27,723 nt of DNA from an uncultured Oscillospiraceae bacterium (lineage in GTDB: Bacteria > Bacillota > Clostridia > Oscillospirales > Ruminococcaceae). A program made the position numbers and the translations under genes. The first letter of the stretch is position 1. Each line of letters starts with the position of its first letter. The stretch spans positions 1 to 27,723 of the forward strand of contig CAJTSP010000022.1 in assembly GCA_910578965.1 (NCBI GenBank), written 5' to 3'. The notes beneath the pieces were generated by a model. That model saw only the letters and a program-made list of their open reading frames with translations, searched no databases and was not told where the DNA came from. Positions 14,473 to 21,519 of the stretch are shown piece after piece.

Positions 14473-14817
14473 TCAGACAAAATCCTCGCGCATTGGGCTG
14501 AAAAAGTCCAGCATGACACCACCCTCCAGGCAGACGCAGCCATGAGGCACGCCATTTTCCTTGAGCAGGGTGTCCCCGGGGCCCACCTCGCGGGCCTGTT
14601 CCCCAATCGTAAAGCGGTACCGGCCGGACACAATATAGGTCACCTGGGTATGCGGGTGGCTGTGAACCGCGCCCACGCTGCCGGTTTCAAAGGTGTTTTC
14701 CACACACATGGCGTCGGCCCCGTAGGCCAAAACTCGCCTCTGTACGCCGGGCGCCGCCTGCTCCGGCGCAATCTCAGAATAGGGCACCCATTGTACCCCC
14801 TGATGCTGCTTTTCCAT
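14473..14817 (-). CDS. kdgF: KdgF-like cupin (4,5-unsaturated uronate linearisation), 114 aa
   Basis: KdgF proteins are small metal-binding cupins that speed conversion of 4,5-unsaturated galacturonate or mannuronate to the open 4-deoxy-5-keto form, feeding KduI and KduD. Cupin motif 1 is AVHSHPHTQVTYIVSGRY, with likely ligands His52, His54 and Gln58; motif 2 supplies His92 (NGVPHGCVCLEGG). The ending LDFFSPMREDFV is the KdgF pattern. The ATG at 14817 is chosen because GAGGTG lies just before it; the longer frame adds a low-quality N-terminus. It is convergent with kduD across a shared terminator. A generic cupin of unknown substrate is the alternative, but the ending and the neighbour favour KdgF. 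Confidence 0.78.
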   Translation of the reverse strand: MEKQHQGVQWVPYSEIAPEQAAPGVQRRVLAYGADAMCVENTFETGSVGAVHSHPHTQVTYIVSGRYRFTIGEQAREVGPGDTLLKENGVPHGCVCLEGGVMLDFFSPMREDFV

Positions 14818-15065
14818 CCTTGTCACCTCGTCTTTTTTTGCCGCAATTCTTCCGGGGAAAGCCCCCGGCACCGTCTATCCTATCATCCGCGGCGCAAAAA
14901 GTACAGGGCCGTGCAAAAAAAGACACCCTTTCTCAAAAAAAAGCATCCCGCCCCTGCGCGGCTATCGCCCCGGCCCGCCTGCGGCGCATAGGGCTTTTGG
15001 GTTTTTAAGGCGGCGCGGCCGCATCCGGGGCCTTACGGCGCGGCCAGGCGGCCTTTGGGGGAAGA

Positions 15066-15605
15066 TCAATAATTTTCGGCGTGGACCTCAAAGTAGCTCT
15101 GGGGATGCGCACAGACGGGGCATACCTCCGGGGCCTTTGTGCCTACCATGATGTGGCCGCAGTTGCGGCACTCCCACACCTTGACCTCGCTCTTTTCAAA
15201 CACGGCGGCCGTCTCGACATTTTTCAGCAGCGCACGGTAACGCTCCTCGTGGTGCTTTTCGATCTCGCCTACCTGTCTGAATTTTTCGGCCAGCTCGGCA
15301 AAGCCCTCCTCCTCGGCAGTTTTGGCAAAGCCTTCATACATGTCGGTCCACTCATAATTTTCACCGTCGGCCGCGGCGGCAAGGTTTTGTGCCGTATTGC
15401 CAATGCCGTCCAACTCCTTAAACCACATCTTGGCGTGCTCTTTTTCGTTGTCGGCCGTCTTCAAAAAGAGCGCCGCAATCTGCTCAAAGCCCTGCTTTTT
15501 GGCGGCGGAGGCAAAATATGTATATTTGTTGCGCGCCTGTGATTCGCCCGCGAAGGCGGCCTTGAGGTTTTTTTCGGTCTGGGTGCCTGCGTATCTGCTG
15601 CTCAT
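15066..15605 (-). CDS. rbr: Rubrerythrin, 179 aa
   Basis: Rubrerythrin reduces hydrogen peroxide in the cytoplasm of anaerobes. The four-helix ferritin-like domain (1-135) carries the diiron ligand motifs GESQARNKY (Glu21), ADNEKEHAKMW (Glu54, His57), KTAEEEGF (about 96-102) and GEIEKHHEERY (113-123). The C-terminal rubredoxin domain has CRNC (146-149) and CPVC (162-165), which bind the single iron. The length is typical for the NADH-linked peroxidase form. GAGGAG lies five bases before the ATG. It stands alone; a 6-bp palindrome lies about 55 bases upstream. I see no obvious PerR box. Confidence 0.96.
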   Translation of the reverse strand: MSSRYAGTQTEKNLKAAFAGESQARNKYTYFASAAKKQGFEQIAALFLKTADNEKEHAKMWFKELDGIGNTAQNLAAAADGENYEWTDMYEGFAKTAEEEGFAELAEKFRQVGEIEKHHEERYRALLKNVETAAVFEKSEVKVWECRNCGHIMVGTKAPEVCPVCAHPQSYFEVHAENY

Positions 15606-15659
15606 AAAAACTCCTCTTCTCTTGTTTTGTTATTTTGGGTCCGATAGCCTATATGCCCT

Positions 15660-15674
15660 GCATGGATACCATGC
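15660..15674. promoter_or_regulatory. Short palindrome upstream of rubrerythrin
   Basis: GCATGG-ATA-CCATGC is a perfect 6-bp inverted repeat in the rubrerythrin upstream region, where a promoter would be expected. It may be an operator. I cannot match it to a known regulator. Confidence 0.3.
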
Positions 15675-15819
15675 GCAAGCATCTCTAATAAGGGTAAGGG
15701 CCGCTTTGGCGCAAGAAGCCCCTGCCCCCGGCTGCGCCTGTCATAACCTTTTGCTCAGCCTCTGCCCTGAGAGCGGCCGGCCCGGGGTAGAGGCTGGCGT
15801 AACCATAAACACAGGCCGT

Positions 15820-16995
15820 TCATCCCCCGCTTTTAGGGCTCGGCGGGGAGAGCTTTTCCCGCCCGATGCCCCGCTGGCGCAGCCGGCGGTAGGCCCACTC
15901 CCGCAGGAGGGTATATGCTACCGAGCAAAGCGGGATCATCAGCAGCATGCCGCCGATGCCAAACAGGCTGCCGCCCAGGGTAACCGCGGCCAGCACCCAG
16001 ATGGAGGGCAGGCCCACCGAGCTGCCCACCACCCGCGGATACACAAGGTTCCCCTCAACCTGCTGCAGGCACAAAAACAGCACCACAAACCAAACCGCCT
16101 GCATAGGGTTTTGTACCGCAATGAGCAGCGCGCCCACCCCGCAGCCGATAAAGGCCCCCACCAGCGGGATAAGCGCCGTAAAGGCGATAAGCACGCTGAC
16201 CAGGGTGATATACGGCATACGGCAGATAAGCATGCTCACCGCAAACATGCAGCCTAGGATGCAGGCCTCCAGGCACTGCCCCGAGAGGAAGCTGGAAAAG
16301 GTCTTGTCGACAAGGCGGCAGACCCGCACGGCCTCGTCCGCCCCCGGCGCAGGGACCAGGGCGTACAGCAGCATCTTGGCCTGCCGGGCCAGGTTTTCTT
16401 TTTGGGCCAGCAGATAAAAGCCAAACACCAGCCCGATGCAAACGTTCACCACCCCGCTAAACAGCCCGGTAGCCGCGGTAACCGTGCTGCCTACCAGCGC
16501 CGCGCCGCCGTTTGAGAGGAACCCCAGCAGGGCTCCGAAAATCTTCTCCCAGTCCAGTAGCTGCCACTCGGAGAGGGTGTCCTCTATGGTATCCGGCAGG
16601 GCCGGGTAGCGCGCGGCCATTTCCTCCAGCCAGAGGATGGCCGACTGCCATACCTCGGGCAGGCGCTGGCCCAGCGAAACAAAGGTGCGCACCAGTTGGG
16701 GCAGCACCAGCCCCACCACCAATGCCAGCACCGCCAGCACTGCCAGCACGGTAAGCAAGAGCGCCAGCGCCCGCCGGCCCTTTCTGAGCTTTTTAGGCAG
16801 GGCGTTTTCAATGGCGCGCAGTGGCACATGCAGCAAAAACGCCAGCGCCCCCCCAATGGCAAAGGGCGATATCAAAGAGCCCAGCCAGCCAAAAAATCGG
16901 CCGAGCACCGCGGTATTTTGCAGTGCCCAATAGCCCAGCAGCAGCCCGCCGGCCAGCGCCGCCAGACGAAAAAACCGTTTGCGTTCCTCTTGCAT
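15820..16995 (-). CDS. AI-2E family transporter, 391 aa
   Basis: This is an eight-helix membrane protein of the AI-2E/PerM family, whose members have been linked to autoinducer-2 export, Na+/H+ antiport or sporulation (YtvI). Helices appear at about 10-26, 37-56, 74-98, 163-200 and in the C-terminal block. Family stretches are SPFAIGGALAFLLHVPLRAIENAL (43-66), VNVCIGLVFGFYLLAQKENLARQAKML and, near the end, EGNLVYPRVVGSSVGLPSIWVLAAVTLGGSLFGIGGMLLMIPL. The tail is basic. AAAGGAGAG precedes the ATG. It lies 69 bases after the GH25 gene on the same strand and may be co-transcribed. Transport of AI-2 itself should not be assumed. Confidence 0.9.
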   Translation of the reverse strand: MQEERKRFFRLAALAGGLLLGYWALQNTAVLGRFFGWLGSLISPFAIGGALAFLLHVPLRAIENALPKKLRKGRRALALLLTVLAVLAVLALVVGLVLPQLVRTFVSLGQRLPEVWQSAILWLEEMAARYPALPDTIEDTLSEWQLLDWEKIFGALLGFLSNGGAALVGSTVTAATGLFSGVVNVCIGLVFGFYLLAQKENLARQAKMLLYALVPAPGADEAVRVCRLVDKTFSSFLSGQCLEACILGCMFAVSMLICRMPYITLVSVLIAFTALIPLVGAFIGCGVGALLIAVQNPMQAVWFVVLFLCLQQVEGNLVYPRVVGSSVGLPSIWVLAAVTLGGSLFGIGGMLLMIPLCSVAYTLLREWAYRRLRQRGIGREKLSPPSPKSGG

Positions 16996-17064
16996 ACTCT
17001 CTCCTTTGCTTTTGCATCCCTTACCGGGGCCGGCACGCCGCCGGGCCGCCCCGGGCCGCGCCGC

Positions 17065-18036
17065 TTACCCTTCCAGTTCGTCCAGCGCCTGTTCCAGCAG
17101 GCCCTGCACCGTATCCAATTTTTCGCCTAGGCGCGCAAGCTCCTCCTCACAGGCCTCGCAACCGCCCTGCGCATCCACCAGGCGACAGCGGTCGGGCAAA
17201 AGGGCGGTCCACCAAACGGCTCCCTCGTAGGTAAAGTTCACCCACACAAAACCGCCGTACTCCCCCTCGGACAGCGCAGTGGCCGGATACCGCCCCAGCG
17301 GCAGATAGCCCGCCACATCGTTGACGTTGGCCGAATAAAAATATTCGCAGCGGGCATTAAAGACCTCCAGATCCTTGCCGGTAATCGGCTGCATCACCGG
17401 TGCGGAGCTCCCATATCCATTATACCCTCCCGCCTGCAGGATGGGCAAAAAGTTTTTGTAGCTGTAATTGAGATCCACATTGCCGCTGATGCCGTTTACC
17501 CGGCCGGTAGAGGAATACTGCCACAGGTCGTAGCTCCCGGGATGCCCCACATAGCCGCGGTAATCGGCTACCCAAAAAGGATACGCCGCCAGCCGCGCGG
17601 TGTCAAGATAGTTGGCCGCAAAATTGGTATAGCTGTAGTAGCCCGGGTACCAGCCGCTCTGATCCAGCACATCCATCTGGAACTGCACAAGGTCGGTAAG
17701 CTGCGCCCGGCCCAGGGAACGCAGCGAATTGTCCTCCACGTCCACAAAAACAGGATATTCCAGCCGCAGGCCGCTGAGCACATTCAAAAAAACATCCAGC
17801 TCGGCCGTGGCCGCCTCCCTCGTGCGGGCGTAGGTATAGTAATAGGCCCCTACCTTGAGATTTGCGCTGTGCGCGCCGGTCACGTTTTTGAGAAAATACG
17901 GGTCGACGTAAATCCCCCCGCTGCTCGTGGAGCCGATGCGCAGGATGGCAAACTGCTTGCCCGCGGCCGCCACGGCAGGCCAGTTGATCTCGCCCTGATA
18001 GCGCGAGGCGTCAATACCGGTTTCGTACACTGCCAT
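17065..18036 (-). CDS. GH25 (lysozyme-like) glycoside hydrolase, no signal peptide, 323 aa
   Basis: The GH25 muramidase fold fills residues 1-200. Active-site carboxylates are visible as GIDASRYQG (Asp9), VFVDVED (Asp99 and Glu101) and GNVDLN (Asp188), with the typical DLWQYSSTGRVNGISG strand. Residues 201-290 are a separate domain with many aromatic residues that I do not recognise. The last 35 residues (CEEELARLGEKLDTVQGLLEQALDELEG) look like a short coiled coil. There is no signal peptide, although the substrate would be peptidoglycan outside the membrane. That is a feature of phage endolysins, or of a spore or mother-cell enzyme, rather than an exported autolysin. No holin or phage genes are adjacent. 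The start codon is preceded by a ribosome binding site inside a hairpin. Confidence 0.85.
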   Translation of the reverse strand: MAVYETGIDASRYQGEINWPAVAAAGKQFAILRIGSTSSGGIYVDPYFLKNVTGAHSANLKVGAYYYTYARTREAATAELDVFLNVLSGLRLEYPVFVDVEDNSLRSLGRAQLTDLVQFQMDVLDQSGWYPGYYSYTNFAANYLDTARLAAYPFWVADYRGYVGHPGSYDLWQYSSTGRVNGISGNVDLNYSYKNFLPILQAGGYNGYGSSAPVMQPITGKDLEVFNARCEYFYSANVNDVAGYLPLGRYPATALSEGEYGGFVWVNFTYEGAVWWTALLPDRCRLVDAQGGCEACEEELARLGEKLDTVQGLLEQALDELEG

Positions 18037-18043
18037 AAAAGAA

Positions 18044-18061
18044 CCCCCCTCTTTAAGGGGG
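18044..18061 (-). promoter_or_regulatory. Hairpin sequestering the GH25 ribosome binding site
   Basis: On the minus strand CCCCCTT-AAA-GAGGGGG can form a 7-bp stem (one G-U pair) that includes the whole Shine-Dalgarno sequence GAGGGGGG, seven bases before the ATG at 18036. Translation should be reduced unless the stem is opened. Confidence 0.5.
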
Positions 18062-18091
18062 CCGCGGTCTGCCCGGCCGGCCCCCTGCCCC

Positions 18092-18116
18092 GCCCAGGCG
18101 ACGGCTGGGCTTTTTT
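18092..18116 (+). terminator. Plus-strand intrinsic terminator with no plus-strand gene before it
   Basis: GCCCAG (18092-18097) and CTGGGC (18105-18110) form a stem with a 7-nt loop, followed by TTTTTT (18111-18116). The only gene to its left, GH25, runs the other way, so it would end an antisense transcript or shield the MutT promoter. Confidence 0.6.
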
Positions 18117-18155
18117 AGCATATGTACAAAAGGGCAAAGCCGTGAGGGCAGCCAT

Positions 18156-18185
18156 TTGACGCAGCGCGCCGGGCTGTGGTATCCT
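18156..18185 (+). promoter_or_regulatory. Candidate promoter for mutT-ogg
   Basis: TTGACG (18156-18161) and TATCCT (18180-18185) are 18 bp apart. This lies about 40 bases beyond the plus-strand terminator and about 205 bases before the MutT start. Confidence 0.5.
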
Positions 18186-18395
18186 GTAAAAAACAAACGG
18201 AGGTAAGCGGCGGCAAAATAAAAAACAAGGGGATCGTAAGCTTTTGGAAAAACGCGGGTTTCCCGGGCGGCCATAGCTACAAAAAGGGAAACACAGGAAT
18301 GCCCTGCATATTCCGAGCTCTGCCGACACCCCAAAGACGGCCGCACAGGCAGGGCCCGCGGCTTTGTTTTTTGCAGAACCGCCGCATATGTGCAG

Positions 18396-18839
18396 ATGAA
18401 GCTACAATGCCAAAGCGGGGACCGGGCCGTCGAGGTGGTGGCAGCCCTTATTTGGGAGGGCGGCCGGTTTATGATCTGCCAGCGGCCGGCGCACAAGGCC
18501 CGCGGGCTCTTATGGGAGTTTGCGGGCGGTAAGGTGGAGCCGGGCGAAACCAAAGAGCAGGCCCTTGTGCGGGAATGCCGGGAGGAGCTGGCCGTTACCC
18601 TTGCGGTGGGGCCGGTGTACATGGAGGTAACCCACGCCTACCCCGACCTCGCCGTGCACCTCACCCTTTTTACCGCCGCCATCCGCGAGGGCCGGCCCCA
18701 ACGGCTGGAGCACGCGGACATCCGCTGGATTGCCCCGGAGGAGATCGGCGGGTACGATTTTTGTCCGGCCGACGAAGCCATCCTTGCCCGGCTGGCCGCC
18801 GAAGGCCGCCAGCCGCAGCAGGGCGGGCCACAGGCGTAA
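18396..18839 (+). CDS. mutT: MutT-type NUDIX hydrolase (8-oxo-dGTP diphosphatase-like), 147 aa
   Basis: This enzyme probably hydrolyses oxidised dGTP to the monophosphate and so keeps 8-oxoguanine out of DNA. The strand VEVVAALIWEGGRFMICQRP (12-31) and LLWEFAGGKVEPGE (38-51) are typical of MutT. The NUDIX box is GKVEPGETKEQALVRECREELAV, with Glu51, Arg59, Glu60, Glu63 and Glu64 in the expected positions. Start choice is uncertain: GTG at 18390 and ATG at 18396 are in frame, and neither has a clear ribosome binding site; ATG gives the usual N-terminal length. A DNA glycosylase of the OGG type follows 68 bases later on the same strand, which supports a role in the oxidised-guanine pathway. Other NUDIX substrates such as CTP or dCTP derivatives are possible. 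Confidence 0.85.
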   Translation: MKLQCQSGDRAVEVVAALIWEGGRFMICQRPAHKARGLLWEFAGGKVEPGETKEQALVRECREELAVTLAVGPVYMEVTHAYPDLAVHLTLFTAAIREGRPQRLEHADIRWIAPEEIGGYDFCPADEAILARLAAEGRQPQQGGPQA

Positions 18840-18907
18840 GGCCCCGGAAGCCCGCCCAAGGCGCGGCCTTGCCATAAGCCCTGTAAACCAAAAAACGAGG
18901 TGCCGCC

Positions 18908-19729
18908 GTGGAAGTGTCCATCCGGGATGATTTTTCCCTTGACAAAATCGCAAACAGCGGGCAGTGCTTCCGCGCACGCCAGCTATCCGAAGGCTGGTTC
19001 CGCTTTATCGCCGGGCAAAAACTGCTGTGCATCCGTGAATGCCGCCCCGGTATTTTTGAGGTCCGCTGCAGCGAAGCCGAATGGCAGGCCGTCTGGGCCC
19101 CTTACTTTGACCTGGGGCGGGATTACGCCGCCATCCGCCGGGCGGTGCCGCCAAGCGACGCCTGGATGCGGCGTGCCGCGGCCGAGGGATGCGGGGTGCG
19201 CATCCTGCGGCAGGACCCTTGGGAGACCCTTATCACCTTTATCCTCTCGCAGCGCAAGAGCATCCCGGCCATCCGGCAGGCGGTGGAGCTGCTTTGCGAA
19301 CGGTACGGCGAAAGCATCGCCCAGGGGCAGCACGCCTTTCCCACTGCGGCGGCGCTGGCCGGGGCCTCGGATAAGGGGCTTGCCGCCTGCAAGCCGGGCT
19401 ACCGCGCGCCCTACCTGCGGGCCGCCGCCGAGCAGGTGGCCGCAGGCAGGGTGGACCTGGCCGGGCTGGCTAAGCTTTCGGACGGGGAACTTTTGTCCGC
19501 CCTGAAAGGGTTTTACGGGGTAGGCGAAAAGGTTGCGCGCTGCACCGCCCTTTTTGCCTACGGGCGGCTGGGCCTTGCGCCGGTGGACACCTGGATTGAA
19601 AGGGTCATTGCCCGGGCCTATGACGGACACAGCCCTTTTTTGCGGTATGGGCCGGACGCCGGGGTGCTGCAGCAATACGCCTTTTACTATGCCCAGAACC
19701 ACAAGGCCGAGCTGTGCGGGGCAGGCTGA
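18908..19729 (+). CDS. 8-oxoguanine DNA glycosylase/AP lyase (OGG family), 273 aa
   Basis: This HhH-GPD glycosylase should remove 8-oxoguanine from DNA and cleave the abasic site. The N-terminal beta domain begins with the OGG hallmark NSGQCFRA (16-23). PWETLITFILSQRKSIPAIRQAVELLC (104-130) is the helical core. The helix-hairpin-helix is KGFYGVGEKVARCTALF (200-216), with the Schiff-base lysine at 208, and the catalytic aspartate is in LAPVDTWIERV (Asp227). The start is a GTG at 18908, preceded by CGAGGTG. The C-terminus is compact, as in bacterial OGG1-like enzymes. The gene follows mutT, so the pair would act on the pool and on DNA. A 3-methyladenine glycosylase is less likely, given the Lys plus Asp active site. 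Confidence 0.9.
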   Translation: MEVSIRDDFSLDKIANSGQCFRARQLSEGWFRFIAGQKLLCIRECRPGIFEVRCSEAEWQAVWAPYFDLGRDYAAIRRAVPPSDAWMRRAAAEGCGVRILRQDPWETLITFILSQRKSIPAIRQAVELLCERYGESIAQGQHAFPTAAALAGASDKGLAACKPGYRAPYLRAAAEQVAAGRVDLAGLAKLSDGELLSALKGFYGVGEKVARCTALFAYGRLGLAPVDTWIERVIARAYDGHSPFLRYGPDAGVLQQYAFYYAQNHKAELCGAG

Positions 19730-19864
19730 TCGTCCCCTGCCGGCTGCCATGAAAGCCGCATCCGGAAAAAGCTGCTCCGGCCCTGGTTTGCGGGCAACCC
19801 GCCGGTTTTGGGCCGGCCGCAATAAAAACACGGGGAACCATCCCCCGAAAAAGGAGAAAACGCC

Positions 19865-20335
19865 ATGCGCCGCAAGGACCGGGAAGTAACCGATTGGCAC
19901 GAGATCATCGCCATTATGCAGCGGTGCGATGTCTGCCGCATCGCCCTCAACAACGGGGATTTTCCCTACATCCTGCCCCTTAATTTTGGCATGGAGGCGG
20001 CCGACGGCCGGGTAGAGCTATATTTCCACGGGGCAACGGCCGGCCGCAAATATGAGCTCATCCGCCGGGACGACCACGCCGCCTTTGAGATGGATTGCAG
20101 CCACCGGCTGATAACCGACCCGGAGCAGGGCAATTGCTCGATGGCCTATGAGAGCGTGATCGGCCAGGGGCGGATCACCCTTTTGCCGGAGGGGGAAAAG
20201 CCCGCCGCTCTCGAACGGATCATGCTCCACTACCGCCAGGAGGGGTTTGCCTACAGCCAGGCGGCCTTGCCGGCTACCACCGTGTTCAAGCTGACGGTGG
20301 AGCGGATGACCGCCAAGCGCCGGCCCGTAAAATAG
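19865..20335 (+). CDS. NimA-like pyridoxamine-phosphate-oxidase-fold flavoprotein, 156 aa
   Basis: The protein belongs to the split-barrel FMN-binding family that includes 5-nitroimidazole reductases (NimA). Family features are the N-terminal MRRKDREVTDWHEIIAIMQRCDVCRIALNNGDFPYILPLNFG, the strand VELYFHGATAGRKYELIRRDDHAAFEMDC (50-78) with the histidine and glycine of the cofactor region, and YESVIGQGRITLL (95-107). The C-terminus ends with the typical TTVFKLTVERMTAKR. AAGGAG lies eight bases before the ATG. A small GC-rich hairpin precedes it, so it may be separately transcribed from ogg, 135 bases upstream. Its natural substrate is unknown; drug resistance cannot be concluded from sequence, as most homologues are housekeeping flavoproteins. 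Confidence 0.85.
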   Translation: MRRKDREVTDWHEIIAIMQRCDVCRIALNNGDFPYILPLNFGMEAADGRVELYFHGATAGRKYELIRRDDHAAFEMDCSHRLITDPEQGNCSMAYESVIGQGRITLLPEGEKPAALERIMLHYRQEGFAYSQAALPATTVFKLTVERMTAKRRPVK

Positions 20336-20354
20336 CCTTTTGCGAGGTTTTTAA

Positions 20355-20386
20355 GCGGGGCGGGGCCTTGGGCAGGGCCCCCCCGC
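20355..20386. other. GC-rich hairpin between convergent NimA-like and fRMsr genes
   Basis: GCGGGG (20355-20360) and CCCCGC (20381-20386) form the outer stem, with further G/C pairing inside. No T-run follows on either side, so a role as shared terminator is only probable. Confidence 0.4.
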
Positions 20387-20396
20387 TGCGGCTGGC

Positions 20397-20885
20397 TCAG
20401 GCCAAAGCCCCCTCCAGCACCGGGGCCAGCAGGACGATGCCGGCGGCGTCCGCCCCGGTAAAGCGGCCCGGGACAGGACTGTCAATATCCAGCACTGCCG
20501 CGACCCTGCCGTCCGGCGCGTGCAGCGGCAGTACCAGCTCGCTGCGGGAAGCGGCATCGCAGGCAATGTGCCCCGGGAAAGCATGCACGTCCGGCACCAG
20601 CAGCAGCCGGTCCTGGGCAGCAGCGGTCCCGCACACCCCCTTGCCCAACGGAATCTCAATACAGGCGGGCTTGCCCTGGAACGGCCCCAGCACCAGCCGC
20701 CCGCCCTCCACAAGGTAAAAGCCCACCCAGTTGATGTTCCGCAGAGCCTGCCGCAAAAGGGCCGAGGCGTTGGCGAGGTTGGCCACCCGGTGGGGAGCCC
20801 CCTCGGTAAGGGCGGCAAGCCGGCCGGCCAGCAGCGGGTAAAGGGCCGCGGGGTCGGTGGGAAAGAGCAGTTCGGGTTCAGCCAT
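20397..20885 (-). CDS. msrC: Free-methionine-(R)-sulfoxide reductase (GAF domain), 162 aa
   Basis: fRMsr reduces free methionine-R-sulfoxide using thioredoxin. The single GAF domain shows NINWVGFYLVEGGRLVLGPFQG (50-71), IPLGKGVCGTAAAQ (78-91), VPDVHAFPGHIACDAASRSELVLPL (97-121) and VLDIDSP (131-137), the family order. All three conserved cysteines are present: Cys75 (KPACIEI), Cys85 (GVCGTA) and Cys109 (HIACD), the last being the expected catalytic one. GGAGG lies nine bases before the ATG. It has its own consensus promoter and a leader hairpin. It sits among other oxidative-damage genes but is on the opposite strand from MutT, OGG and the NimA-like gene. Confidence 0.93.
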   Translation of the reverse strand: MAEPELLFPTDPAALYPLLAGRLAALTEGAPHRVANLANASALLRQALRNINWVGFYLVEGGRLVLGPFQGKPACIEIPLGKGVCGTAAAQDRLLLVPDVHAFPGHIACDAASRSELVLPLHAPDGRVAAVLDIDSPVPGRFTGADAAGIVLLAPVLEGALA

Positions 20886-20955
20886 CGCAGTGTGCCTCCT
20901 GTTTTTGAAACTGTACCAACCGGCAAGGCGGCCCGCATTTGGCGCGCTTCCTGAG

Positions 20956-20993
20956 CAGAGGGGGCGCCGCCCGGGTGGGCTGCACCCCCTCTG
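20956..20993 (-). other. 5' leader hairpin of the fRMsr transcript
   Basis: CAGAGGGGG and CCCCCTCTG form a perfect 9-bp stem around a GC-rich 20-nt loop. It begins within about ten bases of the -10 box, so the transcript would start almost directly with the hairpin, which may protect its 5' end. Confidence 0.55.
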
Positions 20994-21001
20994 TATATTT
21001 T

Positions 21002-21030
21002 ATCATACAATACCCTCAGGCCGGGGTCAA
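21002..21030 (-). promoter_or_regulatory. Consensus promoter of the fRMsr gene
   Basis: On the minus strand TTGACC (21025-21030) and TATGAT (21002-21007) are separated by 17 bp. The -10 region GGTATTGTATGATAAA is identical to that of the tRNA-Leu promoter at 1247-1275. Confidence 0.85.
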
Positions 21031-21088
21031 GCCGGGCCGCCCGCCGGGAGCGCCCCAACCGCGCTACCGGCAAAAGCCGCCGACAGGC

Positions 21089-21125
21089 AAAAAGCCCCGC
21101 CGTCCAAAAGGGCGGCGGGGCTTTT
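21089..21125 (-). terminator. Intrinsic terminator of the rplJL operon
   Basis: On the minus strand AAAAGCCCCGCCG and CGGCGGGGCTTTTT form a 13-bp stem with a 10-nt loop, ending in a T-run. It lies 23 bases after the rplL stop. Confidence 0.93.
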
Positions 21126-21147
21126 GCTGTTTTTGCGGGTGCAGGGC

Positions 21148-21519
21148 TTATTTGAGCTCGATCTTGGCGCCGACATCCTCCAGCTTTTTCTTCAGGTCTT
21201 CGGCGTCGGCCTTGGAAGCGGCCTCCTTGAGGGTCTTGGGGGCGTTGTCCACCAATTCCTTGGCCTCCTTCAGGCCCAGGCCGGTGGCCTCCTTGACAGC
21301 CTTGATGACCGCCATCTTGTTTGCGCCAACCTCGGCCAGCACAACGTCAAACTCGGTCTTTTCCTCCTCGGCGGGGGCAGCGGCAGCGGCCGGCGCGGCA
21401 GCGGCGGCAACGGCGGAAACGCCAAACTCCTCGCAGTAGGTGTCGATAAGCTCTTTTAGCTCCAGGACGCTCAGCTCTTTAACGGCGTCGATGATCTTGG
21501 TGATTTTCTCAGAAGCCAT
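21148..21519 (-). CDS. rplL: Ribosomal protein bL12 (L7/L12), 123 aa
   Basis: This is the acidic stalk protein of the 50S subunit, which recruits translation factors. The N-terminal dimerisation domain (MASEKITKIIDAVKELSVLELKELIDTYCEEFG) is followed by an alanine-rich hinge (about 36-52) and the C-terminal factor-binding domain with KTEFDVVLAEVGANKMAVIKAVKEATGLGLKEAKELVD. Length and order are standard. AGGAGGG precedes the ATG. It is co-transcribed with rplJ, 107 bases upstream, and ends at the terminator at 21089-21125. Confidence 0.98.
   Translation of the reverse strand: MASEKITKIIDAVKELSVLELKELIDTYCEEFGVSAVAAAAAPAAAAAPAEEEKTEFDVVLAEVGANKMAVIKAVKEATGLGLKEAKELVDNAPKTLKEAASKADAEDLKKKLEDVGAKIELK

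Larger units (their letters stand above)
18037..18395. other. Divergent intergenic region, GH25 and MutT genes
   Basis: This stretch of 359 bases holds the GH25 leader hairpin, a plus-strand terminator, the plus-strand promoter at 18156-18185, and a good ribosome binding site (GGAGGT, 18199-18204) with no start codon at a usable distance. The open frames here show no recognisable protein. It may contain a decayed small gene. Confidence 0.5.

Noticed and set aside
15756..15796. Inverted repeat CAGCCTCT/AGAGGCTG after the AI-2E gene as its terminator
   Set aside because: The loop is long (25 nt) and no T-run follows on the minus strand.
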